Source of the DNA: CAYSDH01 sp964429805
GTDB taxonomy: Bacteria > Bacteroidota > Bacteroidia > Flavobacteriales_D > JABDKJ01
Direction of reading: 5' to 3'
NCBI GenBank assembly: GCA_964429805.1
Contig: CAYSDH010000021.1
Coordinates: 1-46,771, forward strand
DNA: 46,771 nucleotides
Of this stretch, positions 1 to 7,212 are shown in pieces; within the stretch, counting starts at the first letter, position 1, and each line of letters starts with the position of its first letter. A model generated the notes under the pieces. The model was given only the letters and a program-made list of their open reading frames with translations, searched no databases and was not told the DNA's origin. Position numbers and translations under genes: made by a program.

Positions 1-1090
1 TCAAATCAGATTTAACAAGGATGTGTCTCACTGTTGCCTCATCTTTGCTGTCGTTACCAAGTACTTTGGTAATCTTATACTTTCCACCATCTACATAAGG
101 ACCAACTACTGCTCCGTTTTGGGCAGCAAAAATCTGGTCAGCAATCAGGCTGTCGAGATTGTCACGGCTCTTAGATGAAGGCAAGTAGAAACGCTCATCA
201 CTGTTAATGAGTACATAGATAGAATCAGTTTCCGTATCGCGGAATCCTGAAATAAGACCTGATATACTGGTCTCAATTAATGTTCTGTCTTCTGCAGTAG
301 GCACTACATCAAAAACAACCACGTCAAAATCTCGCTCCGCTTTTTGCTTGTACTTCTTTTCTCCCTTGTGCGCGTTATAGTATGACCTAATATCGTTGTC
401 AGACACGTTAAGTGAGTCAGCAGCAATGTCAGTAAACTTCTTCATCACATACTGAATATCTGCTGATGAACTATTTGCTGAGTAAGCATCTTTTGCCTCC
501 AAGTCAGTCGCTGAAATAGTCTTAGTGATCAGCGTATTGTACTTGGCCGTAAGACGATTGTCTTGAAGACGTTTGTGCTCAATATTCCAGATACGTCTGT
601 TTGCTTGACGCTGTGCCTCATCAGCATTTGGATCTTGCGTGTTAAACAGGTTTCTGTAGGTGCTTTTAACCGCCTCTGGGTCAAACTGACCAGTCTCCGG
701 ATTTTTGTAGTTCGTCTTAAATTCGTCAAGGGCTCCCTCTCCGTATCGCACGTCATCAAACTCACCTGAGGTAAAACGCATACCAGTCGCAGCGATTTCC
801 TTCATCAATACCTTCTCCTTCAAGAGGTCTTGCCAAGCCACATTTCGAGCTTGATCACCAGTGATATTCTGACGGTACACGTTTTGATAGATGTCAGTCC
901 ATTCGGCCGTTTTCTGTTCTAGCTCAAGTGCCGTGATTTCAGTGCCATCAATAGCACCTACGTTACGGTTTACGTTTCCACCGAAACCTCCAGATCCAAA
1001 AAGGTCTCCGAGAATAAAGGCGAGCAAAGCCAAACCAATGATGAGCATCAATAGCGTTGATCTCCTTCTAATACTTCCAATAATTGCCAT
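1..1090 (-). CDS. ppiD: PpiD/SurA-type membrane-anchored peptidylprolyl isomerase, 3' end cut by the window edge
   Basis: The reading frame is open from an ATG at 1090 to the window edge, giving 363 codons without a stop. The N-terminus MAIIGSIRRRST is followed by one hydrophobic segment (about residues 11-31), so the protein is anchored in the inner membrane with its bulk in the periplasm, as in PpiD. A long charged SurA_N-like helical region follows. The last visible residues, ATVRHILVKSDL, are the typical first strand of a parvulin PPIase domain, so the catalytic domain is mostly outside the window. The family helps newly exported outer-membrane proteins to fold. It is the last gene seen in a minus-strand run of envelope genes. 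The missing C-terminus would show whether there are one or two parvulin domains. The family call is firm; PpiD rather than SurA rests on the N-terminal anchor. Confidence 0.87.
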   Translation of the reverse strand, partial: MAIIGSIRRRSTLLMLIIGLALLAFILGDLFGSGGFGGNVNRNVGAIDGTEITALELEQKTAEWTDIYQNVYRQNITGDQARNVAWQDLLKEKVLMKEIAATGMRFTSGEFDDVRYGEGALDEFKTNYKNPETGQFDPEAVKSTYRNLFNTQDPNADEAQRQANRRIWNIEHKRLQDNRLTAKYNTLITKTISATDLEAKDAYSANSSSADIQYVMKKFTDIAADSLNVSDNDIRSYYNAHKGEKKYKQKAERDFDVVVFDVVPTAEDRTLIETSISGLISGFRDTETDSIYVLINSDERFYLPSSKSRDNLDSLIADQIFAAQNGAVVGPYVDGGKYKITKVLGNDSKDEATVRHILVKSDL

Positions 1091-1171
1091 AGCTACAGCG
1101 AGTTGTTATTTAATATCTTAATTTTTCAGGCCTGCGAATATACGACCAATCCCCTATAAATGAAAGGGCTA

Positions 1172-2431
1172 TCAGTCCTGATTCATGGTTAATTCGACTT
1201 CATCAATTCGATTTTCACTCACCAGACTAATCTCAAACTCAAATGGCGGGATGCGTACCCTGTCATTTGCCTCTGGAATATCCTCATAGTAGTGCAAAAT
1301 AAGGCCCGCCACCGTGTCATACTCATCACTTTCAGGCAGGTCTAATCGGTATTTTCCGTTCAAATAGTCTATTTCATGTCGCGCAGAGAATCTGTAATGA
1401 CCCTCGCCCAGTTCTTCTTCTACGAGAACTTCGCGATCATGTTCATCTTCGATATCTCCAAAAAGTTCCTCAATTACATCCTCAATGGTCAGCATACCTG
1501 CAGTTCCTCCAAACTCATCAACCACCACGGCCAAGTTTCGCTTGTCTGAGATGAGTTGCTCCAACAGGTCGTTGGCCGTGCGACTTTCTGGCACAATAGC
1601 GATAGGGAGCAGAATGGACTTAATGGTTTCTGGCTGCTTAAACAGCTCTTTGCTGTGCACATAACCAATAATGTTGTCAATCGAGTCTCTATAGATTGGG
1701 ATTTTGGAGTGTCCAGAATCAACAAATAGGCGTGTTAGTTCCTCTACACCGTCTTCTATGCTAAGCGCTGCTATTTCGTTTCTGGGCACCATGCACTCGC
1801 GGGCTTTTATGCTTTTAAACTCAAGCGCATTTTTTAAAATCTGAATCTCTGTCTCTACCTCTTGGTCTGAAGAGAGGCTATCTGTGTGCACCGAGATGAA
1901 GTCATCAAGATCAACCCGACTAAACACTACTTCTTGTTGCTCAGACTCTACTCTAAAAAGCACTTTTAAAATCACCTTACTTACACCTGTTATAATCCAA
2001 GCGGGTATGTATAGCACGATATAGACCAAGAGTAAAATCGGGCTGAATAAGTTGAGCACGTAGTTGGGGTTGATTCTGAATAGGGTTTTAGGCAGAAACT
2101 CAGCAACGATGAGCACCACAATAGTGGCAATCAGGGTCTGAGCCAATAAAAGAAAAATAGCACTGTCCATGAGGCTACTCAGACCAGGTTCGAGCGCTTT
2201 GGCGGCAAACTTGGAGTAGATAACCAGCGCAATGTTGTTTCCCACCAGAAGAGCGGCAATAAACCTAGATTTCTGGCTGCCAAACCACGCGATGATTTTT
2301 GCAATAGATGAGCCCCCCTTGAGCTCTAGTTCGGTTTGTAGCCTATTTGCAGAAATGAAGGCAATCTCCATTCCCGAAAAGAAGGCAGAGAGGAGCAGTG
2401 ATATGAGAATGTAAATCCAGTAAGAGTCCAT
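1172..2431 (-). CDS. CNNM/CorC (hemolysin C-like) membrane protein with paired CBS domains
   Basis: 419 residues. The N-terminal DUF21/CNNM part (about 1-160) has hydrophobic stretches near 4-24, 58-75, 92-112 and 128-150 and the family signature SGMEIAFISANR near residue 19. A CBS pair covers about 214-325, with ECMVPRNE at 212-219 opening the first and VVDEFGGTAG at 303-312 in the second. A CorC_HlyC domain occupies about 345-412. Family members are linked to Mg2+/Co2+ efflux or ion homeostasis; the name hemolysin is historical and no toxin role is implied. The gene sits between the small membrane protein and the PpiD-like gene. The related gliding protein GldE has the same architecture, but its usual neighbours (gldD, mutY) are absent, so I do not call it gldE. 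Confidence 0.9.
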   Translation of the reverse strand: MDSYWIYILISLLLSAFFSGMEIAFISANRLQTELELKGGSSIAKIIAWFGSQKSRFIAALLVGNNIALVIYSKFAAKALEPGLSSLMDSAIFLLLAQTLIATIVVLIVAEFLPKTLFRINPNYVLNLFSPILLLVYIVLYIPAWIITGVSKVILKVLFRVESEQQEVVFSRVDLDDFISVHTDSLSSDQEVETEIQILKNALEFKSIKARECMVPRNEIAALSIEDGVEELTRLFVDSGHSKIPIYRDSIDNIIGYVHSKELFKQPETIKSILLPIAIVPESRTANDLLEQLISDKRNLAVVVDEFGGTAGMLTIEDVIEELFGDIEDEHDREVLVEEELGEGHYRFSARHEIDYLNGKYRLDLPESDEYDTVAGLILHYYEDIPEANDRVRIPPFEFEISLVSENRIDEVELTMNQD

Positions 2432-2466
2432 AAACGCTCAGATGCTCGAATATACCTGAATAAGCA

Positions 2467-2679
2467 TCAGTCTTGGTCTTTGTTCTGGCCTTTATCCAAC
2501 TTGCGCTTCATGATAAAGTTCTTGAGCCAAATAGCCCATGCTACGCAGGGTAGGAGTACATACATTTTGGATGAAGCAAAACCATTGGCCCATACAGTGT
2601 AGATGCCAAATATGCTGGTGGCGATGGCCACGACAAGCCAAAATTTGGCGAGGTAGCCGGTGACAGATCTAAAGTTCAT
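2467..2679 (-). CDS. Small two-helix membrane protein of unknown function
   Basis: 70 residues with two hydrophobic segments (about 10-30 and 38-54) and a very polar C-terminus (KRKLDKGQNKDQD). Its ATG overlaps the stop of the upstream LptC-like gene by 4 bases (ATGA), which argues for translational coupling and for a real gene despite its size. No catalytic motif is visible. The next gene downstream is the CNNM protein, 35 bases away. A role as a small partner of the LPS-export lipoprotein or of the CNNM protein can be guessed from position only. I do not recognise a named family. Confidence 0.75.
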   Translation of the reverse strand: MNFRSVTGYLAKFWLVVAIATSIFGIYTVWANGFASSKMYVLLPCVAWAIWLKNFIMKRKLDKGQNKDQD

Positions 2680-3239
2680 TCTTCTTCTTTAAGGTTGATG
2701 TTGCCAGTTGGCGCCAATATGGTGTATTTGCTAAACTCTTGGTTTGAGCGGAGCCCACGTCCTTTGATGTGTCCATCTGCACGCTTGATGTCGACCAGCG
2801 AGTCGGTGTAGATGAGGTTGCTGTCACTATACCAGGTCAGCATCTCAGTGAGCAGTGTGTCTCCTTTGACATTAGAGAAAACCACATTGCCATGGGCTTC
2901 CATTTTTTCTTGTTTCTGATAGTAGAGACCTCTATCTGCGGTGAGCACGGCATTCTTTTCTTGTCGCTTGTCAAATATGGTGAGTTTGAGACCATCAGAC
3001 ACATTGACAAAATCAGAATCGTTGGTCCACTGCTGGAGCTTTCCAGCCTCTAGCGTGTTGCGCAGGCGGCCAGAATCAGTGAAGGTGTAGTGACCGTTAT
3101 ATGTGGTCTGAAAAGGAGCCACATTTTCTTCACCAATCTCTTGGACTATGGCCATGTCATTTTCCTTACACGAAAAAAAAATCCCCATCACGAAGCACAT
3201 CGCGATAGGGATAGTATTCTTTTGATTCAAGATTCTCAT
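2676..3239 (-). CDS. lptC: LptC-like lipoprotein, LPS export
   Basis: 187 residues. A short hydrophobic N-terminus ends in a lipobox-like FFSC with the acceptor cysteine at about residue 24, so this is probably a lipoprotein rather than the TM-anchored LptC of enterics. The body alternates short strands with motifs such as LTADRGLYYQKQEKMEAHGNV and later GLRSNQEFSKYTI, matching the OstA/LptC beta-jellyroll pattern in which LPS is passed across the periplasm from LptB2FG to LptA. Bacteroidota LptC proteins have this length and layout. The start overlaps the stop of the upstream TPR gene by 4 bases (ATGA), and the end overlaps the next gene by 4 bases. No other lpt gene is in the window. Confidence 0.82.
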   Translation of the reverse strand: MRILNQKNTIPIAMCFVMGIFFSCKENDMAIVQEIGEENVAPFQTTYNGHYTFTDSGRLRNTLEAGKLQQWTNDSDFVNVSDGLKLTIFDKRQEKNAVLTADRGLYYQKQEKMEAHGNVVFSNVKGDTLLTEMLTWYSDSNLIYTDSLVDIKRADGHIKGRGLRSNQEFSKYTILAPTGNINLKEEE

Positions 3240-4552
3240 TGAATGCGGATGGTATGAGAACCACCTTCACAAGGCGCGGAGTAAGTGCCGCCAGCAGAGT
3301 TTCCAGTTTGGAATACTTCTGTTTTAGTAGGGAATCTAGACTTTGCAGAACCCATTTGCTTGCGTGCATAGTCCTTTACCTTGTCTCTATCATCCACACT
3401 GATGGCACGTTGGAATAAGTCGTAAGCCATCCAGTAAGCCACATACTTACCGAGCTTGCCATCGTCACAACGCTTACCTGAAGACATCATTCTATTTCCT
3501 TTCACGATGTGTCCAAATCCGTTGCTAGGATTCACTTTGAGTAACTGGTTTGCATAACCCAATGCCTTAGAGTGCTTTCCAGAACCTGAAGCGACTAGCG
3601 CAGCTTTTTCGAGGTAGTTCTCTAATTCTGCACATCCACCGCATAGGCTTACAGCCTCTTCATAATACTTGAGTGCCTGATCAATGTCATCAGCCTTGGC
3701 AAATTTTCTGGCCAATGCATAGGCAGATTCGTGAGAAGGCTCTGCTTGATGCACTTCTGTGGCAAGCTGGATGAACAGTGGGTCATCATCACACTCTTTT
3801 CTACTCATCAATTTGAGTGCTTTCTTCTTTAACTCTATGTCATTAGGAGCCGCTTCAATCTGCTTCTTAAAAATCTCAACAATGTCAGAACACTTGGCCA
3901 CCTTCACGAAGTTGTTGTCCATGTTGTTCTTAGCCTTGGTGTACTTTGAGATTTTTACAGAATCAGTCAAGTTCTCAATGTTATGACTGATAATGTTAGA
4001 CAGTCTCAAGTACTCTGTATACAAATCTTCAAGCGGAGCACCATCTGCTTTGTGACACTTGTAGAGCGTAATGAAGTACTGTGATACAATGATGGCCTGA
4101 GTCTTGTTTTCTTCAATATCAATGGCCTGTTTCATCATGTTCATGGAGGTACACGGGTCATCCTTCACAAGTAGTGAGTGTGCGTATCCCTTTTTTCCTT
4201 TGACAAAACCTTCTTGACCAAAGTTCTCTATTCGCAGGTCAAATAGGGTCATGTATTCATCAATCAACACCTTCTTTTTGGCCTCATCTTTTTCAGCCTT
4301 AATTAGGCCTTTAAACATATTTGCGCCTTTGGTGTATAGTCCTTTTCTAGACTTCGGGCATATCTCGATGCACTTTTTCCAAGGGCCATAGGCTTCTGGC
4401 CATGCTTTTTGCTTGGCAAACTCATTAAAGAGTGAAAGATTTTTTACGCAACTGACGCTATCTACACCATAGTCATATTTCTTCGTTTGCGCTCCTGCAC
4501 TTAGCACTGAGACTAAGAGTGCGCATGTCAACATGTATTTAAATCTGTTCAT
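3236..4552 (-). CDS. Exported TPR-repeat protein
   Basis: 438 residues with a clear signal peptide (MNRFKYMLTCALLVSVLSAGAQ, cleavage after about residue 20). The rest is helical with TPR-like units, best seen in the C-terminal half: HESAYALARKFAKADDIDQA, ALKYYEEAVSLCGGCAELEN and SKALGYANQLLKVNPSNG. Several cysteines occur in pairs (CGGC, the ECDDD region and KRCDDGK), which may form disulfides in the periplasm. It lies between an outer-membrane protein gene and lptC in the same run, so a scaffold role in envelope assembly is plausible. That role is inference from context; TPR proteins have no fixed activity. Confidence 0.82.
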   Translation of the reverse strand: MNRFKYMLTCALLVSVLSAGAQTKKYDYGVDSVSCVKNLSLFNEFAKQKAWPEAYGPWKKCIEICPKSRKGLYTKGANMFKGLIKAEKDEAKKKVLIDEYMTLFDLRIENFGQEGFVKGKKGYAHSLLVKDDPCTSMNMMKQAIDIEENKTQAIIVSQYFITLYKCHKADGAPLEDLYTEYLRLSNIISHNIENLTDSVKISKYTKAKNNMDNNFVKVAKCSDIVEIFKKQIEAAPNDIELKKKALKLMSRKECDDDPLFIQLATEVHQAEPSHESAYALARKFAKADDIDQALKYYEEAVSLCGGCAELENYLEKAALVASGSGKHSKALGYANQLLKVNPSNGFGHIVKGNRMMSSGKRCDDGKLGKYVAYWMAYDLFQRAISVDDRDKVKDYARKQMGSAKSRFPTKTEVFQTGNSAGGTYSAPCEGGSHTIRIQ

Positions 4553-4567
4553 TGTATTCGGCTTTAA

Positions 4568-5995
4568 TCAATCATATTTACTTCGCTGGAACCATCTGTC
4601 TAGTCGAGTATCAGGATGGAAACTAAATCCTACCATCACTCTAGTAAACTGCTCTTCGATGAGTCCGTTGTCTGTACTTCCTCGCGTTCCGTATTCTACT
4701 CCGAAATTCAATTTAGTATCGCTTTTCAAGAGTCCGCCAGTAAGTATCGGAAAACTAGCTCCAAAACTTATGCCATATTCGGTAAGTTGCTGATTATCAA
4801 TTAATAGGTGTGTGTTTGCTGCGCGTGCACCAATTCTGTAGGTAGAAGAAGGAAAGAAAGGAACACTTACTCCCCTTGTTCTGATTTGGCTGGGCGTATA
4901 CTCAGCACCAAAGATGAGGATTGAGCTATTGGTCAGAGAATTAGCAGGCTCTAAAGTGCCAAAATCCAGGGCAAAGTCACTCCAGTTAGTCAATCTGTAA
5001 TCTACTCCTAGCCTTAATCTTCTGTAGCGAGAAGTTTTGGCACTATCTCTAAAGTGAAATTCCATGCTAGCCCCAACTCCAAGGCTGCTAGGCAAGTTCA
5101 TTGTGCCTCTACAGTCTTCAAAACTGTTGATACTGTCTTTTTCAAACTCTAAGGTGCCTGTGGTTCCAGAATATGAAAAGGCCTCTTGAGAACGAAAACC
5201 AGTAATGTCACCGCCTATGTCGCCAACAACACCAAGTGTGAGCATGCTGTACGAATGGTCGTTTTTGTTCTTTTTTTCGTTGACCCACATTCTATACAAT
5301 GCTGACCCAGTCAAGGCCACATCGTTATACGTGGTCGTGTTTTCTACTCGCGTATTAAAGTAGCCAGAGTTCGCTGGGAAAATAGAACTACGAGTAAGCG
5401 TGTTAGAACCAAAAAGCCAGTTCATAGTCAGTCCTAAGCTTAGGTAATTGTTGTTCCACACGGAGGTGGTGTCGTTGTCAAAAGTGAATTTTCGAGCCAG
5501 CGAGATGTGGAGGTCATTTAGTCCGCCTTGTCCCGCAAACTGACTTTCTTGAGTAATGTCTAGACTTGGAATAAACTGCTCTTGGCTACCTTGGTAACTG
5601 ATGACAGAGTATGGACGAATGCCGAGAGATGTACCCCATTTCCCTTTGCTAAATGGCATGCCTAGTACAAAGTGGTCTAGACGGCCATATGAATTGGTCA
5701 CAGACTCTTCACTTGTGCTGGCCGTTTCTTGGCCTATGAGCATTCCTACATCAAAACCTGGTGTGGTTAAAAAAGGCAGTGCTGCTGCGTTATTTGGATT
5801 GATATGTACATTGTCTAACACACCAATAGAGAGGCCAGACATGCCAAAGTTGGCGCTATATGAACCTAGATTTGGGTCACCGAGTCCAAAACGACTATAT
5901 GGTGATACACCACTTTCCTGACCAAACAGCGTAGGCAGGGAAATTAGCATGACGAAGACGAGGGTGTTAAACCGCTTGATAGAGTAGGATCTCAT
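4568..5995 (-). CDS. Outer-membrane beta-barrel protein, FadL/PorV-like appearance
   Basis: 475 residues with a signal peptide ending near TLFGQ (about residue 26). After it comes SGVSPYSRFGLGDPNLG, an opening typical of uncharacterised Bacteroidota outer-membrane proteins related to the FadL/PorV barrel type. The body alternates aromatic and small residues in barrel-like strands and includes RLRLGVDYRLTNWSDFALDF and TRVMVGFSFHP near the C-terminus. The ATG lies inside the 3' end of coaX (29-base overlap), so the two are co-transcribed. The TPR gene follows after 15 bases. The transported substrate, if any, cannot be told from the sequence. PorV itself is a T9SS shuttle protein, but I see nothing that makes this one PorV specifically. 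Confidence 0.78.
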   Translation of the reverse strand: MRSYSIKRFNTLVFVMLISLPTLFGQESGVSPYSRFGLGDPNLGSYSANFGMSGLSIGVLDNVHINPNNAAALPFLTTPGFDVGMLIGQETASTSEESVTNSYGRLDHFVLGMPFSKGKWGTSLGIRPYSVISYQGSQEQFIPSLDITQESQFAGQGGLNDLHISLARKFTFDNDTTSVWNNNYLSLGLTMNWLFGSNTLTRSSIFPANSGYFNTRVENTTTYNDVALTGSALYRMWVNEKKNKNDHSYSMLTLGVVGDIGGDITGFRSQEAFSYSGTTGTLEFEKDSINSFEDCRGTMNLPSSLGVGASMEFHFRDSAKTSRYRRLRLGVDYRLTNWSDFALDFGTLEPANSLTNSSILIFGAEYTPSQIRTRGVSVPFFPSSTYRIGARAANTHLLIDNQQLTEYGISFGASFPILTGGLLKSDTKLNFGVEYGTRGSTDNGLIEEQFTRVMVGFSFHPDTRLDRWFQRSKYD

Positions 5996-6674
5996 TCAGT
6001 CCTTTGAGGGTTAAAATTGGGTCTGCAAAGATGGGATTTTTCAGGGCCTTAGCAAATAAGAGCGCGTCTCCTCCTGTTAAAAAAGCCTTTGCATCTGGAA
6101 ATTCGCCATAGAACTGGTCCAAATACGCATCCAGTTCCATTCTCATACCATGAAATGCTCCAGAAAGAAGGGAGTCTTCGGTGTTGTCAGCCATAATGTT
6201 CACCTGCTTCACATCCTCTATCAACGGTAAACGGCCAGTGAAAGTATGCATGGCTTTCAGCCTCATGTGCAAACCTGGAGAAATGCTTCCGCCAATGAAG
6301 CGGTCTCCGCTCACATGATTATATGTAATACAGGTGCCGAGGTCTATGGCTAGCACTGTATTTTCTTGTTGGGCCCATATGGCGGTGGCGTTTGCTATTC
6401 TGTCTAGGCCCAAGGTTTCTTCTTGATAGTCTAGTGAAATAGGCAGGTCTGTAGACTGACTGAGTATTGTTAGCGGCAAATCTTCAGGTACATCAAGCTG
6501 AAATTCTACCGAGGCCGTGGAAGAGATGATGCCATTGTCAGGTTTATTTTGATGAAGGGAGTCGTTAATCGCTGCTCCGTCTTCATGGTCAAAATAGTCT
6601 ACGAATTGGAGTTCGCGCCCTTCAAAATACGCCAGCTTCACGCGCGTATTTCCTATGTCAATGGTCACCTGCAT
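5967..6674 (-). CDS. coaX: Type III pantothenate kinase
   Basis: 235 residues. CoaX phosphorylates pantothenate in the first step of coenzyme A synthesis, in the cytoplasm. Family motifs are all in place: the N-terminal phosphate loop DIGNTRVK (residues 6-13), LAIDLGTCITYN in the middle with the catalytic Asp, GGSISPGLHMRLKAM, and a late TGGDA. The length is close to the usual 240-260. The ATG at 6674 puts IDIGNTRVK right at the start, as expected. It is the promoter-proximal gene of the minus-strand envelope run and overlaps the following outer-membrane gene. It faces away from the tRNA-Phe gene, so the short divergent region of about 98 bases must hold both promoters. Confidence 0.95.
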   Translation of the reverse strand: MQVTIDIGNTRVKLAYFEGRELQFVDYFDHEDGAAINDSLHQNKPDNGIISSTASVEFQLDVPEDLPLTILSQSTDLPISLDYQEETLGLDRIANATAIWAQQENTVLAIDLGTCITYNHVSGDRFIGGSISPGLHMRLKAMHTFTGRLPLIEDVKQVNIMADNTEDSLLSGAFHGMRMELDAYLDQFYGEFPDAKAFLTGGDALLFAKALKNPIFADPILTLKGLNEILLYQAV

Positions 6675-6727
6675 CGCTCAAAGGTACAATGCCCACTTGT
6701 CAATGCCTACAGCCCAATTTTTAAGGC

Positions 6728-6757
6728 TTGACGAATCATGGAATATTATTACATTTG
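6728..6757 (+). promoter_or_regulatory. Bacteroidota-type promoter of the tRNA-Phe gene
   Basis: TTG at 6728-6730 and TACATTTG at 6750-6757 are separated by exactly 19 bases. This matches the TTG-N(17-23)-TAnnTTTG consensus read by the Bacteroidota housekeeping sigma factor. A start about 5-7 bases after the -7 box would fall some 8-10 bases before the mature tRNA 5' end, giving a short 5' leader for RNase P to remove. Confidence 0.65.
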
Positions 6758-6771
6758 CGCCCCTAACGAAT

Positions 6772-6844
6772 GGTGCTATAGCTCAGTTGGTAGAGCAATG
6801 GATTGAAAATCCATGTGTCCCCGGTTCGAATCCTGGTAGCACCA
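6772..6844 (+). tRNA. tRNA-Phe (anticodon GAA)
   Basis: A 73-base cloverleaf folds by hand. The acceptor stem is GGTGCTA/TAGCACC and perfect, the D-stem is GCTC/GAGC, the anticodon stem is ATGGA/TCCAT with loop TTGAAAA (anticodon GAA at 6805-6807), the variable loop has 5 bases, and the T-loop is TTCGAAT. The T-stem CCCGG/CCTGG has one C.U mismatch at its middle pair, which is unusual (see findings). The discriminator is A. CCA appears not to be encoded: one more C is read before the gap, and the duplicated tail further on continues ACAAG. A run of 100 N begins at 6846. Confidence 0.95.
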
Positions 6845-6845
6845 C

Positions 6846-6945
6846 NNNNNNNNNNNNNNNNNNNNNNNNNNNNNNNNNNNNNNNNNNNNNNNNNNNNNNN
6901 NNNNNNNNNNNNNNNNNNNNNNNNNNNNNNNNNNNNNNNNNNNNN
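6846..6945. other. Scaffold gap (100 N)
   Basis: Exactly 100 N, the conventional length for a gap of unknown size. It begins one base after the tRNA-Phe discriminator. The sequence resuming at 6946 is also found later directly after a copy of the tRNA 3' tail (7062 on), so the gap lies in a locally repeated segment and its true length could be zero or large. Confidence 0.97.
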
Positions 6946-7000
6946 AAGTTAATTAGAGCCGCTTTCTTCATTGAGAGCGGCTTTTTTATTGCGTGCTTTT
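6946..7000 (+). repeat. Direct repeat, copy 1 (downstream flank of tRNA-Phe)
   Basis: These 55 bases, from aagttaattagagcc to gcgtgctttt, recur identically at 7062-7116. In copy 2 they are directly preceded by the last 17 bases of the tRNA-Phe region (aatcctggtagcaccac, equal to 6829-6845). Copy 1 therefore probably also followed the tRNA directly before the gap was introduced or before something was inserted. Confidence 0.9.
6957..6990 (+). terminator. Rho-independent terminator after tRNA-Phe
   Basis: The arms AGCCGCTTTC (6957-6966) and GAGAGCGGCT (6973-6982) pair over 10 bp with one G.U, around the loop TTCATT, and are followed by a T-rich run. The orientation fits the end of the tRNA transcript. 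Confidence 0.8.
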
Positions 7001-7044
7001 AAGTCAAACAGGATGAGAAGTTTATGCTGAGCGCAGTCGAAGTA

Positions 7045-7116
7045 AATCCTGGTAGCACCACAAGTTAATTAGAGCCGCTTTCTTCATTGAGAGCGGCTTT
7101 TTTATTGCGTGCTTTT
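7045..7116 (+). repeat. Direct repeat, copy 2: orphan tRNA-Phe 3' tail plus terminator block
   Basis: Positions 7045-7061 repeat the 3' end of tRNA-Phe (T-loop end, 3' T-stem, acceptor 3' strand, discriminator), and 7062-7116 repeat the 55 bases that follow the gap. There is no upstream tRNA half at this copy, so it cannot make a tRNA. A tRNA 3' end duplicated in direct orientation is what integrase-type recombination at a tRNA leaves behind, but a slipped local duplication would look the same. Confidence 0.85.
7073..7106 (+). terminator. Second copy of the terminator hairpin
   Basis: The same 10-bp stem and TTCATT loop as at 6957-6982, here at 7073-7098, followed by a T-run. It is part of the duplicated block and is a back-up stop for plus-strand transcription. 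Confidence 0.75.
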
Positions 7117-7152
7117 TTTTAAAATTTTCGGGCTACAAGTGAGATGATTAGA

Positions 7153-7189
7153 CAAAAAAAAGAGCCGCCATTTCAATTTGGCGACTCTT
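7153..7189 (-). terminator. Rho-independent terminator of the T9SS type A gene
   Basis: Read on the minus strand, AAGAGTCGCCA pairs with TGGCGGCTCTT over 11 bp with one G.U, and is followed by eight T (the a-run at 7153-7160 on the plus strand). It lies just past the stop codon at 7213. A weaker T-run on the plus side (ggtttttc) could make it act in both directions. Confidence 0.8.
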
Positions 7190-7212
7190 GGTTTTTCGGT
7201 CTTCGATTAGCT

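Noticed and set aside
1172..2431. Hemolysin or gliding protein GldE
   Set aside because: Only the CNNM-CBS-CorC architecture is shared; neighbours of gldE are absent and hemolysin is a historical name.
6655..7002. Open frames running through the tRNA and the N-run
   Set aside because: They exist only because N codons are not stops, and they overlap the tRNA gene.
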